Source: Melampsora larici-populina 98AG31 (Eukaryota; Basidiomycota; Pucciniomycetes; Pucciniales; Melampsoraceae). From it: a DNA stretch of 64,000 nt. The stretch covers positions 959,983 to 1,023,982 of the forward strand of contig NW_006768793.1 in NCBI RefSeq assembly GCF_000204055.1. Direction: 5' to 3'. The notes below the pieces were generated by a model. It ran no database searches and was not told the DNA's origin. It saw nothing but the letters and a program-made list of their open reading frames with translations. The first letter of the stretch is position 1. The number at the start of each line of letters is the position of its first letter. Positions 1 through 10,399 of the stretch are shown here, piece by piece. The translations under genes were made by a program, and so were the position numbers.

Positions 1-858
1 CACATCAAACGTGACCGGTCTCAACGAACCATAACTCTAGATCAGTCTCATTACTGTGACGCGATGCTCGAACGCTTTGGTATGTCTCAATGCAATGGAG
101 TCAAGACACCATTGCCCCAAAACATCAGACTAACAACTCCGTCTCTTGAGGAATCAGAGGAAATAGAGGAGTACCGGTGTGCCGTCGGAATGCTCAATTT
201 TCTTTCAGTGCAGACCAGACCGGACATAGCCTATGCGGTCAGTTATCTTTCACGTTTCAATTCCCGCCACAACCAAACGCATTGGGCAGCAGTCAAACAT
301 CTACTACGCTACGTGCGGCGAACGTCATCTTTCGACCTAATGTTTGGGACGAGCAAGGCTAAGAACTTACCAGTTGAGGGATATGCTGATGCGGATTACG
401 CTGGGGACATTGACACGAGGAGGTCAACTACGGGTTTTGTGTATTTTGTGAAGGGATCTTTGGTATCATGGAAAAGTCGTCGACAGCATTGTGTAACTCT
501 TTCAACTACTGAGGCAGAATATTTAGCTATAGGAGATTGTGCAAAGCATGGATTATGGTTATGCCGATTACTCGAACATTTACATCAGCAGTCAAGTATC
601 AGTGTTCCCATCAAACTTCCACTATCAAATGATAATCAAGGGGCGGTGTTTTTGTGCAATGAAGCTTCGGTCAATAATAAATCAAAACATATAGATATAA
701 GACATCACTTTATAAGAGAATTGACGCGTGAAGGAAAAATTATGGTTTCACATGTTTCCACAAAGGAAATGCCTGCTGATGTGCTGACGAAGGCTGTAGG
801 AGCTAACATTTTATCAAGTAGTTATGATCAGTTAGGTTTATCTCAAATCAAAAAGTAG
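1..858 (+). CDS. Ty1/copia retrotransposon pol, 3' part (RT tail + RNase H)
   Basis: The frame is open from the first base of the window, so this is the end of a longer polyprotein cut by the window edge; the first ATG at 64 is internal. Seen: the RT-to-RNase H linker (residues ITLDQSHYCDAMLERFGM upstream of and across the ATG), RPDIAYAVSYLSRF, the RNase H aspartate region YADADYAGD, STTGFVYF, the LSTTEAEYLA block, KHIDIRHHFIRE and the terminal TKEMPADVLTK, in the order expected for copia elements. RNase H degrades the RNA strand during reverse transcription in the virus-like particle. No internal stop or frameshift is visible in this part. The ORF ends 2 bp before a purine tract and an LTR start, the normal copia layout. 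Confidence 0.93.
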   Translation, partial: HIKRDRSQRTITLDQSHYCDAMLERFGMSQCNGVKTPLPQNIRLTTPSLEESEEIEEYRCAVGMLNFLSVQTRPDIAYAVSYLSRFNSRHNQTHWAAVKHLLRYVRRTSSFDLMFGTSKAKNLPVEGYADADYAGDIDTRRSTTGFVYFVKGSLVSWKSRRQHCVTLSTTEAEYLAIGDCAKHGLWLCRLLEHLHQQSSISVPIKLPLSNDNQGAVFLCNEASVNNKSKHIDIRHHFIRELTREGKIMVSHVSTKEMPADVLTKAVGANILSSSYDQLGLSQIKK

Positions 859-860
859 TG

Positions 861-1200
861 AGCAGGGGGGGCTGTTGGAACCAAGTTTCTGTTATAAGAT
901 TTCATTGTGTTGCGTAGGATGAATTACAATTACATATTAAAATAAACTTGTACAATGTCTGATACTCAATACATTTTGTTTCTAAACCTAACCTTGTTTT
1001 GTATCGGCAGATCTAGTATATCAAACTTGTCTCTCGAGAAAACTTCTTACTTCTTCTTCATCAATCTTAGAAGTTTTCTCACACAACAAACATCATCTCC
1101 AAATAACCTCTCCGGACCATCACTGTCCCTCCTAGTTTATCTGACTGATATTTGTTGTTGTTTGATCTTGATCAGGGATCTGAGATCCCAATAGCCCTTG
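861..1200 (+). mobile_element. Ty1/copia polypurine tract and 3' LTR (right end not defined)
   Basis: Directly after the pol stop comes a purine tract (AGCAGGGGGGG, 861-871), the plus-strand primer site, then TGTTGGAA at 873, a typical copia LTR start. The right LTR border cannot be fixed because the 5' LTR lies outside the window; the end given is approximate. The short ORF at 955-1194 lies inside the LTR and is not a gene. Confidence 0.55.
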
Positions 1201-1464
1201 AGTCTTCCACTGCATATGTAACTACAGTACCACATATACAGTGAAGTTCATGGTGAAAGAAAAAAATTTGTAAGAGACATCCTCTGCAGTAAACCTACGT
1301 AGTTGGTTAGTGTGATACGTGAAAGCAAAAGCACTTGGAAGTGAAAAATGAATAAATCTAAATATAAAGATGTTACAAGGTACTTGCATGATGATGAGCC
1401 AAGTCCTTGAATCTGTTTTTTGGTCTGAGTTAATTTAATACCAAATTGGTGTTCTTTTTGTTTT

Positions 1465-2247
1465 GGATTTTACTAAAAGCAGCCCCCCCTCTGAAGGGTT
1501 GACCGCCCCCTTTTAGTCGGGGAAGACGTTTACAATACAAAAGCGTGTGAATATGTGTGAATTCAAAACAACACATAGGGGGCGGTCTGGAATTCAGGTG
1601 GAATGGAAACTGGATGAGATGCTACAGAATGCTATTGATACTATCTTGCTTCCAGTCTCTGGCATGGCAGAGGCAACACCTGATAACGCACGTTCTTCTG
1701 ATCGACTTTCTCTATATGATGATGACGATAGAGCAATGAAATATCCAATCGTGTTTCATCATCACTTATCAACCGTGATACATGTTGGTCTGAATGTGAG
1801 GTGTAATATATAACCTTGATCTAATGAAGGATTTTATCATTATCAATCAAATCTTTGCTTCGGTTATTAGCGATCGATTTTCTTTACGTGCGCATGTGTT
1901 TAATCATCACAAGAAAGAACAAGGAAGAAGTAGAAATATTTATCAATCATTGCGAAAGGGGGGCAAGAGGAAATTTGTGATTGTAAACAACGCCAGGGAA
2001 GGAGATTTTTGAATCACCAAGCACCAAATCCAACAACAGATCTTAAGCCATGAAAGCAGGAGGAGGTGATAACGATGCTTTTAACAATTGGCTTCCATTT
2101 CACCTGAATTCAAGACCGCCCCCTTGATGTTCAGTTTTGCATTCACACGGATCAATAACTGACAGCCTTTTTTATATTGTATTCTTCTTCCCCAACTAAA
2201 AGGGGGCGGTCAAGCCTTTGAAGGGGGGGCTGCTTTTAGTAAAATCC
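1465..2247. mobile_element. 783-bp MITE with ~150-bp inverted arms and 8-bp TSD
   Basis: The two ends are inverted copies beginning GGATTTTACTAAAAGCAGCC (1465 on the plus strand; 2247 read in reverse). The inverted arms run about 150 bp inward (to about 1615 and from about 2088) with one small indel. The element is flanked on both sides by TTTGTTTT (1457-1464 and 2248-2255), a perfect 8-bp target duplication. Each arm carries the decamer GGGGGCGGTC and its complement in opposite orientations (1501-1510, 1578-1587, 2114-2123, 2202-2211). There is no transposase; the short ORFs inside (longest 88 codons) show no motif. An 8-bp TSD points to hAT or P-type mobilisation; the superfamily is inferred. 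Confidence 0.88.
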
Positions 2248-2255
2248 TTTGTTTT

Positions 2256-4216
2256 TTGAACTGTGTAATTGATTTCATCATTTATTTTTTTGTACATCCA
2301 TTGGCCCTTGACTTCCTTTTATAAAGGTGCCATGTTTGCAGTGTGTTTTATTATAGTCTTGGCTTACTTTTCTTTCAATAAAGATCAATTTTAGCTCCAA
2401 AAAAAGTTTTGAACAATGATGATATTGTTGGAAGGTGCATTTGGTGCACCAATGGTGTCTGCTATCACTTGATTACAGCTCTGTGTTGATGGAGCTTGTA
2501 CTGTTCATTGGTTTTCCTTTTGATGTCAATGTGAATGTAAGTACATGCTTTTTGTTTTGTTTATTTCAATCCATTGGTCAATCATAATTTATATGTTCTT
2601 TTTACTCTTTGTGAATTCTGTAGGGCTGTTCATGGTGGTTTTGCAGTTCTTTGCTTTTGAAAGCAAGGTTAATTTCAAACCATGTGCGCCTCAACTTTTA
2701 CATAGTCCAGGGCTGTGATGCCAGGGTATGATGTCTTTTGTGTCATCATTCTAGGTACTTCATCAGCTCAGATTTTTGTCATCCTCAATCTGTTATTGTC
2801 TCTTTCATTATTTCTTTGTGTATATTTGCTTCTTTTTCTGTATTCAGTTCCATATTGTTGATATGGCAAGTGGTGTACTATCTTCCAGAAATAAAATCCA
2901 TACTATTACCATCTATCACAACACTCTTTCTTTCATTTTATCACCATTGTATTGGCCTCATCACCGCACCACTCCTGTAAACTTTCACAAACCCATCATC
3001 AAATCAACAGATATCAATGATTCCCTGCATATATTCTGTATCTTCAATCTTTGCTTGTATTGATCAATCTTAATCTGTGATTGTATCAATGATAAAAAAA
3101 ATCAAAATGAAGAGATAACAAAAATCAAAAAGACCCAGTCTTCAAGAACAATTGATGAGCACTTGCAAGTCTAGGTTTTTCATCAAGCATCAGTTTTGAC
3201 CTTTTGTACATAAATGAAACTCTAATTTGTTCAACTCAATTGAGGTATATATAAATAAGCAACCCTGTGTATAATTCAAGTCAGGTTGACTTGATTGAAG
3301 GTTGACTTGATTGAAGCATATATGTTTCATTGAATTCCAAAAAATCATGGACTTGAAGTTGTATCTTGCCAACTTGAGCACTGCCAATTGAAGGCAGTGG
3401 ACTGCCTAGCCTTGAATTCTAGAACAAGTTGATGTCACTTGAATCTGTAATTTTTTGCTTCTCTTAGACTGAGTACATCAATTGACTCCAAACAATCACT
3501 TTGGTCTTTGATGTCAGAATTTGAACCTATGCATTTAGAGAGACTTGTTGTGTAAATTCATAATCCTCTAAATGCATTAAAATCCTGCTGCCAAAATGTA
3601 AGCATTTAGAGAGAGTTGACTATGTTTACTCTGAGATTGTGAGAATATCCCAAAGAACAGCAGTGAAATTGAAGAATAGGTCAGAAACTTAAATGCTGCC
3701 CAAGGCTAGCACAATCTGGGCAGGAACCTCAAATACAAACAAAGACACTGATCCTTGTCCAAAACCACCGTATACTGGCTCTAAAAAACCAGTGTGTGTT
3801 AAGGTGCCAATGTCCTTGTGGTAACAACTCCACAGCTTTCCTAGGATCCTTGGTGGGTTCTGTTATTTCTGTTCCCTACACATCTTTGGTGGTCCAGTCA
3901 CCTTGGGATCTATTCAAAGGATAGAGGGTTTATGGGTGCTCTTATGGGGTGAAGAGTCAGATTTTCTCAGACCCTTAAACATATTCTTTCTGAGGTATGG
4001 ATCTATGGCATTTTCTTGCATAACAATATCTTGGAAAGAGGCCTTGTATGGTGGGAGACAGCAAAGATAAGGAAAAGCCCGATGAGTACTTTTACCCGGT
4101 TTGTAGCCCCGCATACAGTTGAAATTGCTGTGAGCAATGAAATCATATGTATTTTTGTAAATCAATAGCCTTTCCTCAATATCAATTGACTTGATATCAC
4201 CACTCAAGAAAACCTG
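2256..4216. other. Intergenic, AT-rich, no gene recognised
   Basis: Short ORFs here (2738-3063, 3190-3387, 3914-4258) lack any motif. A 16-bp unit AGGTTGACTTGATTGA is tandemly duplicated at 3283-3314, and GCATTTAGAGAGA occurs at about 3531 and 3602. The right part probably belongs to the transposon that follows, but I could not identify its TIR. Confidence 0.5.
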
Positions 4217-7200
4217 ATGGCTCTTTCCAGGTCTCAGAAGGCTCAACGCTATCGACAACGCGGCAATTCACGACCTACCAAGAGACCCAAGTATAGAAAT
4301 GAACCGTGGCGCAATCAGAGCTCTGATGAATCCGACTCAGACCTTTCAAGTTTAACATCTTCATCCGATTGCGAGTCACAAAGTGAATCAGAACTTGATG
4401 AAACTAACAACTCTGAAGATAAAGCTGAATCCAAAGTTGAAGTCATATCTCAATCTCAATCCAAAGACTCTATCCCTCACCCGCCCCAGAAAGTTGTCAA
4501 GACCTCTCGTCAAATTGCTGCGATTGACCAGAAATGGGAGATTCTCAAAGATGCCATCGAAGAGGCTGCAGCTTACTATGATGATTACAAAACATTGAAC
4601 TCGAAGGCTATCCAACAATTTGATGAACTTTCAGAGTTACGAGATTTCAATTACACACGAAGAGAAATGGAACTTGCTAGAAAAGGGACTGCGTCCATGG
4701 ATGCCTCAATTGCAACGATTAAGTCATCTTTTTGGCGACAAAGAGCACCTCTAACAGGATATGAAGTTGGAAAGTCTCACGCGGAGAGGTTAAGAAAACA
4801 AGCCTCGCATGTCATCACTTACAAAAGATTACCGACCCGAGGAAATGGCTTAGCCACCCAGCACTTTTCCATTCTAGATGATACAGAGGTGTCTCAAGCA
4901 ATTTTTGAATGGATATCCACTCATAAGGTTGGCAAGGTGAGTGATTCTTATCTTGACTCTTGTCAATTATGAGGCGACTGATTTTATTTTGTTCTTTTGC
5001 ATCAGGTTTCACCCAGGATGCTTGTAATTCACCTTGCCGATGTGATCCTACCTCGATTTGATCAGTATAAAAATCTCATCTCAGATAGAACGGCTCAACG
5101 ATGGATGCACAACCTAGGCCTTACTGTCAAAGCATACTCAAAATGCCTCTATTACGATGGGCACGAACGTGCTGACGTAATACTTTATCGACACCAATAC
5201 GGCAGCCAACTCAAAGAACTCTGCAAGCGGGAAATTCACTACCTCCGACCGAATTGTGACCAAATTGGGTATCCTGAACTTGAAGGATCTGATCGGGAAA
5301 TTATACGTGTTTATCAAGACGAGTGTACAATTCACACCCACGAAGAACCTCTGAAGGGATGGTTTGCAGAGAAAGACTGTTCTTTTAAGCGCAAGGATGA
5401 TGGCAAGTTGATTCACACCTTGGATTTCACTGAAAAGAAACATGGTCGACTCGTGGTACCTGATCAGGATTCCGACTGTCCTCTTCAACTCAAGGATGCT
5501 GCCCTCGTGATTTACCCTGGAGAAAACGGGGACGCATACTGGAATAGCCTTCAACTTCAGAAACAAATTGAAGAGCGAGCAATTCCGATTTTCAACTATA
5601 TGAACCCGGGATGCCAAGCCTTGTTTATCTTCGACTGCTTGTCCGCGCACGAATCTTTTGCGCAAAATGCTCTCCGAGTTGAAAAGATGAATATGGGACC
5701 TTGTCAACCTGAGTTCCAAAAAAGGGTTGAACCTTCTCAGAAATCTGTAGATTGAATGATACTTACAGAATGTATCTACCTAGTTTGACTCGAATTGAAG
5801 TTAGATACTAGGGAGTTAATTTTCGGTTCTCTGTAAATAAGGATTTTATAAATTGTTAGTTTATAAACATCTTTGGTGCAGGATGATTACTGCTGCCAGT
5901 TAGCTGATTCAAGTACACTTACTTGATCGCCTTCTAAAGTGAGCACGAAGAGGTTCCTCTGTGTTTATTCTTTAGGCCATGCTTTAGCGTTGGTTTTGAA
6001 TCAAAGTTTGATCAAAAAAGGAATTTGGCAAAGAGCTCCAGTCGAATAGGCAGAACTACACAATCTTTGAAGTCCTCTAGGGAGAAGATAACAAGAAAAT
6101 AGAGAGAATGATCTTTCGAAACAGAGGAAACAAAGTTTGAATCAACAAATAGTTTTCTGAAGCTTCTAAAAGAAAATGGATAGATGGAATGGAGTTTTTA
6201 ATCTTTCAACAGAAGTGTTTTAAGAAAAAGATGAAAAAAGGGTTTTTTAAAGGTAAAGGGTATTTTTTAAAGATGTGATAACGGATGACCTTTTCTTTCT
6301 TACTAACGAACGCTTCTATTTAACCATTTTCTAGTTTCTAATAATTGGATCCTTGGCTGCGCCAAGTTTTCCGTTTTGCCTAGCCAGGGATCGTTAATTT
6401 TTAAAACTAGTGTCCGTTGGCTGGGTAATGGCTGGTCCTGTGTTTTGCCTGGTTCAAGGTGTCTTGATACTCCTGGACCCTTGATTGATAATAAGGTAAA
6501 ACGGTAAAATAAACCACTACATACGTTTTGATATAGTAGTTTTGCTTTTTAATCTTACACTCTTGAGACTTGAGTGAGAGAGATGGATATGTAATGCTTT
6601 TTTTTGTATATTGTATTGTAATTTGTCATTTGTATTGGATGCTCTGCTCTGCAGAGCATCTCACAGTTGACAGACCTTCTGGAGAACAGCCTCACCTTTG
6701 AAGCACAACAATCCCCACAGACGATCCCAATATCCCTGAATGTCTTTGTGGACAAGTTCAATCGATGAGCTTCTCTTCAGACTATCTTGGTGTCAAGAAG
6801 ATCAAGAATAAACCTGATCTACAGCTAGCAAATGAACCCAAAGGGGTCCAGCAAGTCCTTGTCGAGCGGGGTTTATGGACCTTTTATAATGAGAAGCGTG
6901 CTTTAAGAGGTCTAAAACACCTTAATCCCAAGTGTGACCAATGTAAACTTAGTGGACTTGCTAAAGAGAAAATACTCAGAGCCAAACGTCTCATTCAAAA
7001 TTTTGAAACACCAAATCCTCAAGACATTATGGACTCTGCCAAACCTATTCCAGCCAAAGGTCAAGGCCTCAACTGTTGTGCTTACAAGATCTTATCAAAT
7101 CAATCAGACTTCAAGAACAAAAAACCAGTGCTACAAACAGTGATTGAAGAAGCTGGTCACATGTGCACTTTCCTCCCTAAGTTCCATTGTGAATTGAATC

Positions 7201-7414
7201 CGATCGAACACATTTGGTGCTTTACTAAGGGAGGCGAGTCTATTCAATCTATCTTGCATGATCAACTGCTAACAAAGATAAATATTGTTTCAAATCGACT
7301 TTAGGATTCCGCAATGTAAGCCACACAGCTGGTACCCTCCAACAAAGTAAAGATCTATGGGAAAAGCTTAGGACAAGCTGTCCTGTGGTGACAGTCCGTC
7401 GTTTCTTCAATTGA
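4217..7414 (+). pseudogene. Tc1/mariner (IS630)-type DDE transposase, disrupted
   Basis: Exon 1 is 4217-4936, a 69-bp GT-AG intron is 4937-5005, and exon 2 continues from 5006. The N-terminal part is Ser/Glu-rich; next comes the fungal block WMHNLGL...YYDGHERADVILYR, then the DDE catalytic pieces: YQDECTIHTHE (first Asp), LFIFDCLSAHESFA (second Asp) and HCELNPIEHIW (Glu). The frame is broken at 5701 by a solo LTR; removing the LTR and one target copy restores the frame at 6678. A further in-frame TGA lies at 6699-6701, and the 3' end is frameshifted between about 7215 and 7340, because the terminal CPVVTVRRFF motif (stop 7412-7414) is in another frame. The gene is dead. Such enzymes cut and paste DNA at TA sites; the TIRs were not found. 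Confidence 0.85.
5702..6672. mobile_element. 971-bp solo LTR inserted in the transposase gene
   Basis: The segment starts TGTCAAC and ends GTTGACA, a 7-bp inverted TG...CA terminus, and is flanked by GACCT on both sides (5697-5701 and 6673-6677). TG/CA ends, a 5-bp duplication, about 1 kb in length and no coding content fit a solo LTR left by recombination of an LTR retrotransposon. The reading frame and protein similarity of the host transposase resume exactly at the right-hand GACCT. The ORF at 6555-6761 (minus) is chance. Confidence 0.85.
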
Positions 7415-7814
7415 TGTGACCAAATCAGACATGAATTAATGTGGGTTTCTCTTTTTCACTTCAATGACTCAGATATTGAATAACTTCCCTTTTGATCTAT
7501 CTGTTCAGGGAAAAGCACTTTGGTCCAGACCCTACCGCTACAATATATAAGTCTCATCGCCGGATCTATTGACTGACTTTCGAAATGCAGCAATTTCCAA
7601 AGACCAACTGGCTTTTATATTGTTTTTTTTGCTTTTTTGCTTTTTGTAAGCTCAATCTTGTTGCTTTTTTCTCATCTTTTGTACGAGTGTTGTACCACTG
7701 TGTCCTCAGAAATGTTACCACTTTGTTGTACCATTACACATGCTGGACTGTTTAAGATACATGTGTTGACAATTTAATGTGAAGTCAAAATAAAAAAAAC
7801 AAAAATGTTGCCGG
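7415..7814. other. Spacer between dead transposase and gypsy element
   Basis: AT-rich sequence, probably the 3' non-coding end of the mariner-type element. No RNA gene or ORF with recognisable content. Confidence 0.4.
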
Positions 7815-7883
7815 ATCCTTCTAAAAAGCTACTTTTGAGGTGCTCTGGATGTGGGCATCTCAAAAGTAGCTTTTTAGAAGGAT
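7815..7883. repeat. 29-bp inverted repeat hairpin with 11-nt loop
   Basis: Left arm 7815-7843 and right arm 7855-7883 are inverted copies with one mismatch (core CTTCTAAAAAGCTACTTTTG), separated by 11 nt (7844-7854). It lies just upstream of the gypsy 5' LTR. It may be a minimal fold-back element, the fused ends of a deleted DNA transposon, or a transcript hairpin. Confidence 0.85.
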
Positions 7884-7922
7884 ACCTTGAGAATTGCGGG
7901 CTGGGCTAGATTTTACAGACTG

Positions 7923-8343
7923 TGTGATTCCCTATTTTGAGCATAACCCTTTGTTCTCTCTTTACGCGCTTTTCGATATGCCCAATATCTTTTCATCGCT
8001 TTTAAGCGCTTTCCATTTATTTCCTTTCTCTTATATTTCATATTCCTCCTTGTTGTAATTGAAACGGACCGTACCGGATCCGTCTCGATCTAACCTTACA
8101 TTATTCTATCTCGTATTACCACTAATTGTAATACCGGATCCTGCAGTACCGGATCCGGCGCGTCACTACCTAAAACATCTTGTATCTCGGTGTTCTCGCC
8201 ATTCTTATTTTATTTCCTTATTTCCTTATTTGTGCTCCGCCCAAAGATGCTCGTCTATATAAAGACTTCGCATCTCCCAAGTAATCAAAGCCTCAAGTTA
8301 CTTCCTGCTCATAATTTGCACCCTAACATTGTGAGTAGAATCA
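7923..8343 (+). mobile_element. Ty3/gypsy 5' LTR (421 bp)
   Basis: Begins TGTGATTCCC and ends GTAGAATCA; it is repeated at 14664-15093. A TATA box (TATATAAA, 8256-8263) is the likely U3 promoter for the element. TACCGGATCC-type units occur three times in U3. Compared with the 3' LTR there are 7 substitutions and one 9-bp indel. No clear tRNA primer-binding match was seen directly after the LTR, and no perfect 5-bp target duplication (left flank GACTG, right flank CAACT). Confidence 0.95.
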
Positions 8344-8864
8344 AATATATATTTGTGTGTTTTTTCTAAAATTCTTTTTCCTTCAAACTTTAATATCTCT
8401 ACCAACCAGATATCGAAAAGGTTTCCCGTTAATCTGTAACCTACAATCCTAACTCTGTACTTCTGTTGGATCGTTTTCTAGAAACCCTCATCAAAATACC
8501 CTATAACCAAAAGATACAAACATCCCCACAAAAAAACAGATTAACCCCGTTGTAAGTCATCGTTATTTCCTAGCTAGTCATCCCGATCTCCTTCGACACC
8601 TTTCCCTCGATTAGTTGAAGTAACTAAAAGAATTCCCTTACCTTTTACGCACACAGAACCAACAACCGATTCTAACAAACCCATTTTATCGCGCTTATAA
8701 AAAAACCCATTTGATTTTTAAATCACCGTTAACACAACTAGTTCTTTTTGAAGAAGTTAGATACCGTACGCTCACCTCATCTTATAAGACCCTGATCAGG
8801 TCTTCCCTCGTTTTTTACTTACTCCTTTTTTTCTTTCGATTCTGTGAACAGTCACTTTTTCGAA

Positions 8865-10013
8865 ATGGAAGACCACAACGGATATGTCAACATCCCCGCA
8901 GAGGACCTCTGTCTAATTAAAGCCCAACTCGAACAGTTCGGCATAGAAGCGCAAAACCGTGACCAAAATCACACGCGCGAAATTTCTGATCTCAGAAACC
9001 AACACCAACAAATCTTCCAACAACAAGCGGAAGTCATCCGCCAATTTGAGGCCCAACAACACAACCGCTCCACCAAACATTATCAAAAACCCGACGCCTT
9101 TCGCGCCAAACCCAGAAAATTTACGGGTTACGGCGATAATGCAGAACTCTGGTTTTCGGAACTCGAATCCAATTTTTGAATGCATCGATATCCAGAAGCA
9201 GTCTGGGGCGAAATGATCGGCTCATATCTAGATGAAGAGTCTCACATGTTATGGCATGAAGCTCGGAAATCGCAAGGCGGTACCATATCGGACTACCACG
9301 ATTTCAAAACCGAATTCTTAAAACAATATAATTTCGACATGATGGTCGAAGAAATACAAGAAAAGATAAAAATATGTTATTACAAAGGAGATATAAATGA
9401 TTATATACTCAGATTTAGAAGATTAATGGCATACATGCCCTTGGATGTTCTCTCCTTTCAAGCTCGTAAATTTGCTTTCACCGATAAGCTCCCGGCCCAT
9501 TATCGAGAAAAAATAAATAATAAAGAAGACATACGATCAAAAAAAGACATGGAATTAGTATACGCTGTTGCTAGAGAAGCAGAACAAACTGTCAAAATTA
9601 ATAATCGAGGCTTCAAGGGTTATGACCACAAGCACTCGACTCCAAACAAAATCCCTGACAGAAAGCCCCACTTCAATTTGCATCGCAACATCTTCAAATC
9701 CTCGAACCACTCCAACCACTTTGGCAAGCCTCACGCTGTCACTAACGGTTCAGGACCTATGGACTTAGACAACATAGACCTAACTACTGTGGAGTGTTAC
9801 AACTGCCACGGGAAAGGACATATGTCCAAAAAGTGTCCACAAAAGAAGAAAACCTTCAACAGATCGAAAGGCCGTCAAAACAACTTCAGCCGTCACAAGC
9901 CCAACCTATTGCTCATAGACCATCTTATTGACGTTCCATCGAACACTTCTTCCCTTGATTCTTTCATTCCTCCCTTTCAAGATCATGAACTTCAAGAAGA
10001 AGAAATCTTTATA
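8865..10013 (+). pseudogene. Ty3/gypsy gag (nucleocapsid), first part of a gag-pol frame
   Basis: The ATG at 8865 is in a good context (AAATGG). Residues 1-100 are Gln-rich and coiled-coil-like; then comes the retrotransposon capsid region (WFSELESNF..., SYLDEESHMLWHEARKS) and a CCHC zinc knuckle (CYNCHGKGHMSKKC, about 9799-9840) followed by basic residues. A TGA at 9177-9179 interrupts the capsid region in an otherwise open frame. Gag packages the element RNA in cytoplasmic particles. The frame runs into a MITE at 10014 and resumes in frame after it, so gag and pol were one continuous ORF. Confidence 0.9.
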
Positions 10014-10396
10014 CACTGCCAGCATTAAATAGGCTCCCTGGTCGGAACATGACCTAGGCTGGGAATATCATTGAGAGAAGAATGGAGAATCAAATCATCT
10101 TGCACTGCACATCTGAGCCATAAAGCATACACTACATATGTGCAAACATCTGAGTAAATCCTTAGCTATCAGCTACATATAGGTCTGCTCAGTGGTCTGC
10201 TCATCTAGATAGGAAAATCATGTGTAATACATGCTGTAACTTTGTTCAGATTGAGACGCACATTTCAAAATATTGACTACATATATCACAACGGATACTC
10301 AGGAAATATTCATGGAACTGTGTAACAGTAGCAGAATGGGAATCTGATCACTAGGACCCATATTCCCATCTGGGAACCTCTTTAATGCTGGCAGTG
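10014..10396. mobile_element. 383-bp CACTA-like MITE inside gypsy gag-pol
   Basis: The ends are CACTGCCAGCATTAAA and its inverse; similarity continues imperfectly for about 12 bp. The element is flanked by ATA on both sides (10011-10013 and 10397-10399). CACT(A/G) termini with a 3-bp duplication are the CACTA/EnSpm hallmark; the assignment is inferred since there is no transposase. Removing 386 bp (element plus one ATA) joins the two halves of gag-pol in frame. The previous frame's stop at 10026-10028 lies within the MITE. Confidence 0.85.
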
Positions 10397-10399
10397 ATA

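Noticed and set aside
5138..5719. 193-codon minus-strand ORF
   Set aside because: Exact antisense shadow of the transposase exon with its motifs on the plus strand; no motif of its own.
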